A stretch of DNA of 45,790 nt from Spirochaetia bacterium (GTDB lineage Bacteria > Spirochaetota > Leptospiria > Leptospirales > Leptonemataceae): assembly GCA_021413825.1 (NCBI GenBank), contig JAIOPQ010000069.1, positions 1 through 45,790 on the forward strand, given 5' to 3'. A program made the position numbers and the translations under genes. This document shows positions 42,282 to 45,790 of this stretch, in pieces. The stretch's first letter is position 1; every line of letters begins with the position of its first letter. The notes beneath the pieces are model-generated. The model saw only the letters and a list, made by a program, of their open reading frames with translations, made no database searches and was not told the DNA's origin.

Positions 42282-43475
42282 CTATTTCTCCCAACTCGGC
42301 TTCCACATTTCCGCCGAATCATACTGTAGTTGTGCCGTAAGCTCCTGTAATTCCAGAGCAGTTTCGAGTAGCAGTTGTGTAGTTGTCAGTTCACGTCTAC
42401 GAGCCTCAAGCAGTTCTGGAACGCCTGCGAGCATTGCATTGTAGTGTCGCAAGGTTTGTTTCTGAATTTCGCGTTCTGCGGGGATCATTGAATCGTTTAG
42501 AATCTGAATGCGATCCTTTGTATTTTTCCAGCTTTCGCGACCGGTTGCAAGACGTTGTTTCAATGCAAGTACAGTGGCATCTCGACTGCGCAAAGCCTGT
42601 CGAAAATGAACCAGACTCTGATCTCGCTCCAGCTGCTCTCGTGTTTGAAACTCTGGAAAGTCAGTTGATTCAAATGCCTGCGGACGCAATAGATTCCTGG
42701 AACGAAAGGCCCAGGCCTCAGAACGAAGCTGAACATTCAGGTCAGCAAGCAAAGACTCCGGATGCGTATGTAATATCGCTTGAATCGGGTTTCCGGATTC
42801 AAACGTAGAAGGGATCGTATTTTCCCATGCAGTCTCCGGGAAACGAAACTCACCTGAGAACCCAATGCCCCCTTGCAATGCAGAGCGCGCTAGTAGACTC
42901 TTGTTTTGAATTTCAGAAAAGACAAGACGTTGCTTCTCAAACGAAGCAACCGAACGGGCAAGCTCAAGCGCACTAGAATTCCCAGCCTTACTTAGATCGC
43001 GAGCATAGGCTAATTGAAGTTCTTCAAACTCAAGCTCGCGTCGTGATACATCTTGAATCCTTTGATAGAAATAGGCCCTCCAATACAATAGGCGCACTTC
43101 CCTGACAAGTGAAAGCAATTCAAGACGCGCAGTGATTCGAGCCCTTTCTAGCTCAGGATTGCAGAATTTTCCGTAGCTCACGCAAGCAGCATTCTTCGTC
43201 TGCCGGGACAAACGCAGATCGTCGAGCGCATTTCTGAAACGTTGATTTCGATTAACGCCCAATTGAATTGCGTTTTCGACAGAAAGAATGTCACCTGTCC
43301 CGGGACTAATCGTCTGCGGCGCCGCTCCCGGCAAGGGTAGTTGAATATGAAAATGCAACATTGCGTATTGCTGCAAATCCTGAAAGTCTGAACGCAGACC
43401 CGCAAATACTCCGGATGGGATCAGGAGCATGCAGGTGAGCACGGCAAATCGCCGTAAGATGGATTGAAAAATCAT
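42282..43475 (-). CDS. TolC-family outer-membrane efflux protein
   Basis: A 397-aa protein with GGAGG 5 nt before the ATG. Signal peptide (to about VFAG), then two long helical coiled-coil segments, as in outer-membrane efflux proteins: NRNQRFRNALDDLRLSRQTKN, LLSLVREVRLLYWRAYFYQRIQDVSRRELEFEELQLAYARDL, SALELARSVASFEKQRL and the second half QTLRHYNAMLAGVPELLEARRRELTTTQLLLETALELQEL. The fold is clear; partner pump genes (RND or MFP) are absent from the window. It overlaps neither neighbour. It sits between a small secreted protein and a multicopper oxidase. Confidence 0.85.
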   Translation of the reverse strand: MIFQSILRRFAVLTCMLLIPSGVFAGLRSDFQDLQQYAMLHFHIQLPLPGAAPQTISPGTGDILSVENAIQLGVNRNQRFRNALDDLRLSRQTKNAACVSYGKFCNPELERARITARLELLSLVREVRLLYWRAYFYQRIQDVSRRELEFEELQLAYARDLSKAGNSSALELARSVASFEKQRLVFSEIQNKSLLARSALQGGIGFSGEFRFPETAWENTIPSTFESGNPIQAILHTHPESLLADLNVQLRSEAWAFRSRNLLRPQAFESTDFPEFQTREQLERDQSLVHFRQALRSRDATVLALKQRLATGRESWKNTKDRIQILNDSMIPAEREIQKQTLRHYNAMLAGVPELLEARRRELTTTQLLLETALELQELTAQLQYDSAEMWKPSWEK

Positions 43476-43511
43476 AATACCTCCTCTGAAACGCGTGTTA
43501 CAGAGGTGGTT

Positions 43512-43886
43512 CTATACTAAAATGGATCGAAACTGAATAAAGACGGGCGTCTTGTCAGGCGGGGCCGGGTCTATTGACGTAGCAATTACAAGGATTACGT
43601 TCGCCCGTTCAAAAAATTCAAACGCCGCTTGCGCAATGACAACAGGTGTCAATACCGTAGAGGCTTCTGCATTCTTCAGAAGAATTGGGGCGTGACTTGC
43701 GCAATGCTTTGAATTCTCCGGCGAATGAGTCTTTTGACAATGGCCAGCGCCGTGTTGGCGTGCAGCCTGCACACTCATTGCTGCGCACAAGGGCGTACAG
43801 AGGGCGGCGCCCAGGACGGAAGCTGCAACGAATGCTCCCAGGGTTTTGCGCGCAGAAACCATTACCATGAATATTGTTGCCGCCAT
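43512..43886 (-). CDS. Small secreted His/Cys-rich protein of the copper operon
   Basis: A 124-aa protein (ATG 43886; an ATG at 43868 is possible). Signal peptide about residues 12-36 with two Cys (ALCTPLCAA), then a metal-binding-looking segment HGAGHCQKTHSPENSKHCASH with five His and two Cys. The end DPAPPDKTPVFIQFRSILV recalls small copper-cluster proteins with a Pro-Pro tail, in parallel with the protein at 5851. Ribosome site weak. It heads the operon of TolC-like protein, multicopper oxidase and bufferin-like peptide. A role in periplasmic copper binding is inferred. Confidence 0.6.
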   Translation of the reverse strand: MAATIFMVMVSARKTLGAFVAASVLGAALCTPLCAAMSVQAARQHGAGHCQKTHSPENSKHCASHAPILLKNAEASTVLTPVVIAQAAFEFFERANVILVIATSIDPAPPDKTPVFIQFRSILV

Positions 43887-43974
43887 TTGAATCGTCTACT
43901 TCTTTTTGATTGCACACAGCGGGCGTTTGCTCGACAAGAATTGGCAAGCATCCGGGAAACAAAGGAAATCATGC

Positions 43975-44409
43975 ATGGACTTTCGAATTGAGAACAAGAA
44001 TCAAAATGAGCGATTCCGTAGATTGCTGAACCGTTTGGATTCCACGCAATGGCAGCGCGACATAGGCGGCGGATGGACCACGGGAACTATGATCTGCCAC
44101 CTTGCCTTCTGGGAAAAAATGACCAGCTTTCGTCTCAAAAAATGGATAGAAACTGGAACTCTCGCGGCTGTGCCGGACGCAGACAATATTCTTGCAATCA
44201 ACGATTCCGTGCGCGATGTATCAACTGCAATTGGTTTTGAAGCTGGCTCTAAACTTGCGATTCAGGCAATGGATGAAATTGACGGGCTGGTGGCAGGCCT
44301 TGATGAATCACGTCTGGCAGAGCTTGAGAAAACCGGGCGTGAGCGCTGGTTTAAGCGCTCGCTACATAGAGATACGCACCTTACGAGAATTGAAAACACA
44401 TTGGCTTGA
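43975..44409 (+). CDS. DinB-superfamily protein
   Basis: A 144-aa four-helix protein from ATG 43975 (AGGA 9 nt upstream). DinB-like features: GGGWTTGTMICHLAFWEKM, with the first metal-ligand His-Leu-x-x-Trp, and the C-terminal helix RDTHLTRIENTLA with a second His. Family members often act as thiol-dependent transferases or bind a divalent metal; a function is not assignable. Stands alone between two minus-strand operons. Confidence 0.75.
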   Translation: MDFRIENKNQNERFRRLLNRLDSTQWQRDIGGGWTTGTMICHLAFWEKMTSFRLKKWIETGTLAAVPDADNILAINDSVRDVSTAIGFEAGSKLAIQAMDEIDGLVAGLDESRLAELEKTGRERWFKRSLHRDTHLTRIENTLA

Positions 44410-44446
44410 AAGCAGACGTACTTGAGAAACCATGTTTGAATAAATT

Positions 44447-44908
44447 TCAATCTCCAGAGTTTCCCTCAATCAGATGAGCGGTTAACGTCTTGAATTCCGC
44501 CAGCTGCTTCTTGTTCAATGCACCAAAGAATTCGTCGTCCGCGCCTTCAATGGCTGCTATTGCTTTACCGATCATCTTTGATCCTGCCTCTGTGAATGTT
44601 ACAGCAACAGCACGCTGATCGACTCTGGATTGAGTTCGAGCCACGAGGCCGGCCTCTTCCAGTTGGCGAATCGATTTGGAGACAGTCATTTTTTCAAGCT
44701 TAGCATGCTCCACAAGATGCGATTGAGTCGTGGGTTCCCCGTTCTCCTCAAACCATTTCAAAGAAGCCAGAATTGCATACTGTGTTTGCGTTATGCCGAA
44801 TCGCCCCAGAAGCTCCTCCAGCTTCTGTCGCCAGAGCGTGGTGAGCTTCCAGAGCAAGAAGCCCGGACTTGCGTCTGCAGAGACATGCTTGAAAGCCGAT
44901 TTAGCCAT
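44447..44908 (-). CDS. MarR-family transcriptional regulator
   Basis: A 153-aa protein if started at ATG 44908; TTG 44923 is an alternative and gives 158 aa. Winged-helix elements: GITQTQYAILASLKWFEE, TQSHLVEHAKLEKMTVSKSIRQLEEAGLVARTQSRVDQRAVAVTFTEAG, the MarR recognition helix and wing. It overlaps the end of the SRPBCC gene by 8 bp, so both are one unit. A palindrome upstream of that gene may be its own operator. No conserved sensor Cys is seen. Confidence 0.9.
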   Translation of the reverse strand: MAKSAFKHVSADASPGFLLWKLTTLWRQKLEELLGRFGITQTQYAILASLKWFEENGEPTTQSHLVEHAKLEKMTVSKSIRQLEEAGLVARTQSRVDQRAVAVTFTEAGSKMIGKAIAAIEGADDEFFGALNKKQLAEFKTLTAHLIEGNSGD

Positions 44909-45320
44909 TCCTTGCCTTTTCAATCAACGATTCAGTTTGAGCAGGTAAACTGTTTGCAACATCCTCTGCAACAAGTTTGCGCCAGAGAAATGCAAGGGGG
45001 CCTTCAATGCTGATTGTGGTTTTGATTTCCAGTTCACCGTTCACCTCTATGAATTGGTGCGCACCATACATCCGTGCAAGTGGAAAGCGAGTAAGGTCTG
45101 TGAACTCTTTATTTTCACTCACACTGAGCAATTCGATTCGCACTTTTGGCCCGCCTTTGGGTTTCAAAATAAAAAAGTTTCCCGGAATGAAATTACCGTC
45201 CAGCCGGGCAAAATCGACATCCTTCTGCCAGGTATGCCATTGATTGATGTCTGACCAGATTTTCCAGAGCTGACTGGCCTTCACTGATTTGACCTTTTTT
45301 GAATACGATTTACTCCACAT
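44901..45320 (-). CDS. SRPBCC (START-like) ligand-binding protein
   Basis: A 139-aa protein from ATG 45320 (AGGAG 7 nt upstream). N-terminal helix-strand WKIWSDINQWHTWQKDVDFARL, then beta strands and the long C-terminal helix AEDVANSLPAQTESLIEKARN, typical of SRPBCC/polyketide-cyclase-like proteins. These bind hydrophobic ligands; catalysis is uncommon. It is cotranscribed with the MarR gene, so the ligand may be linked with that regulator. The substrate is unknown. Confidence 0.82.
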   Translation of the reverse strand: MWSKSYSKKVKSVKASQLWKIWSDINQWHTWQKDVDFARLDGNFIPGNFFILKPKGGPKVRIELLSVSENKEFTDLTRFPLARMYGAHQFIEVNGELEIKTTISIEGPLAFLWRKLVAEDVANSLPAQTESLIEKARNG

Positions 45321-45345
45321 CTCTTAACTCCTCGTCGTTCATTTA

Positions 45346-45359
45346 GTAAACTGGTTTAC
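45346..45359. promoter_or_regulatory. Candidate MarR operator
   Basis: GTAAAC-TG-GTTTAC, perfect 6-bp arms, upstream of the SRPBCC-MarR unit. A minus-strand -35 TTGACA lies at 45382-45387, so the palindrome overlaps the -10 region. Confidence 0.55.
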
Positions 45360-45470
45360 CAATTATTTCTACGGGGGTTTTTGTCAATGAAAAACGATTC
45401 GTAAACCGCGTATGGCGATTGCTTTTAACTCGCCCCTGGGGCAGATCGTGCGCTTTTTGTGCTTCTATAA

Positions 45471-45790
45471 ATGATTCACATCCTTGGAATTTCCGGCAGC
45501 CTGCGGGCTAAATCAAAGAACTCGGCTCTACTTCGCCTGATCCAAGAAAGATCCAGCGACGCTGAGATCAGCATCTTTGAGAAAATGGGGCTCCTCCCCT
45601 TATTTAATCCCGATGTAGAGTTTGGTCCGTTTGAAGCTGTTATTGAATTCAGGAAGCGTATTATTTCTGCGGACGCTGTTATCATTGCAACACCAGAGTA
45701 TGCGCATGGCGTTACGGGCGTGATGAAGAATGTACTGGATTGGATAGTGGGGTCGGGAGAGCTGGTAAACAAACCGGTTGCTGTGCTCAA
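45471..45790 (+). CDS. NAD(P)H-dependent FMN reductase, N-terminal part
   Basis: The frame is open from ATG 45471 through the right edge; 106 residues are visible. Flavodoxin-like fold with FMN phosphate loop ILGISGSLRAKSKNSALL and the second FMN loop TPEYAHGVTGVMKNVLDW, the signature of the NADPH-dependent FMN reductase/ChrR/ArsH-like family. Which electron acceptor (quinone, chromate, azo dye) is used cannot be said without the rest. No ribosome site is seen. Divergent from the SRPBCC-MarR unit, about 100 bp beyond its operator. Confidence 0.88.
   Translation, partial: MIHILGISGSLRAKSKNSALLRLIQERSSDAEISIFEKMGLLPLFNPDVEFGPFEAVIEFRKRIISADAVIIATPEYAHGVTGVMKNVLDWIVGSGELVNKPVAVL

Noticed and set aside
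41639-42340. A 233-codon plus-strand frame opposite the multicopper oxidase
   Set aside because: The oxidase on the other strand has all copper ligands; the shadow has no motif.

Overview
The window reads like a chromosomal segment of a spirochaete, most probably a Leptospirales (Leptospiraceae-like) bacterium of about 50 % GC. This is inferred from the gene content: lipoproteins with relaxed spirochaete-type lipoboxes (ASALNC, TLSNC, LSANC), a bacterial XPB helicase, a CarD gene followed by a YacL-type PIN/TRAM gene, a GAF/PP2C/HATPase plus STAS partner-switch operon, and several SD-supported TTG and GTG starts. No rRNA, integrase, transposase or CRISPR array is visible. No taxon search could be run.

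Layout. (1) 1-5716: the end of a long-chain acyl-CoA synthetase, an ArnT-like membrane glycosyltransferase overlapping a small Cys-rich protein (minus strand), an XPB-type helicase and a membrane-bound class III adenylate cyclase. (2) 5851-10663: a tight copper-themed operon built round an MbnP-like lipoprotein and its di-haem partner MbnH, followed by a CcmH-like Cys protein, a lipoprotein and an outer-membrane barrel. (3) 10705-19125: peptide deformylase, an alpha/beta hydrolase and tRNA-Ala(GGC) on the minus strand; divergently a TPR/Mrr-like protein, a 908-aa GAF-PP2C-HATPase regulator and a STAS protein ending at a strong terminator; then a six-hairpin glycosidase-like enzyme.

(4) 19223-30546: an arsenic/metal resistance island. 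It holds a decayed flavoprotein, an MFS transporter, a SigZ-type sigma factor, a Cys-rich peptide, a P2A-type P-ATPase, a DrrAB-like ABC pair, Acr3-ArsC-ArsR (minus), a small thioredoxin-like protein and an ArsP-type permease (plus), and a Fur-family regulator. Two near-identical 16-bp palindromes flank the arsR/thioredoxin divergent region and are probable ArsR operators. (5) 30644-36417: a degenerate EAL protein, a beta-propeller lipoprotein, CarD, the PIN/TRAM protein with a Gly/Asn/Gln/Arg-rich tail, and an unrecognised membrane protein.

(6) 36589-45790: a PhlG-like hydrolase next to a TetR fragment and a perfect palindrome, then a copper resistance block: CopA, CopZ and divergent CueR around a 19-bp-spacer MerR-type promoter, and a minus-strand operon of a small secreted His/Cys protein, a TolC-like protein, a multicopper oxidase and a bufferin-like Cys peptide. 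The window closes with a DinB-like protein, a MarR/SRPBCC pair with a candidate operator, and the start of an NAD(P)H:FMN reductase.

Taken together the window is rich in metal and metalloid handling. One operon (MbnPH) may concern copper acquisition or sensing, one block removes and oxidises copper in the envelope, and one island expels arsenite and organoarsenicals. The most unusual points are the MbnPH operon with its CcmH-like partner, the orphan bufferin-like peptide, the truncated arsenic-island flavoprotein whose Cys tail survives in another frame, and the headless TetR beside an intact operator.
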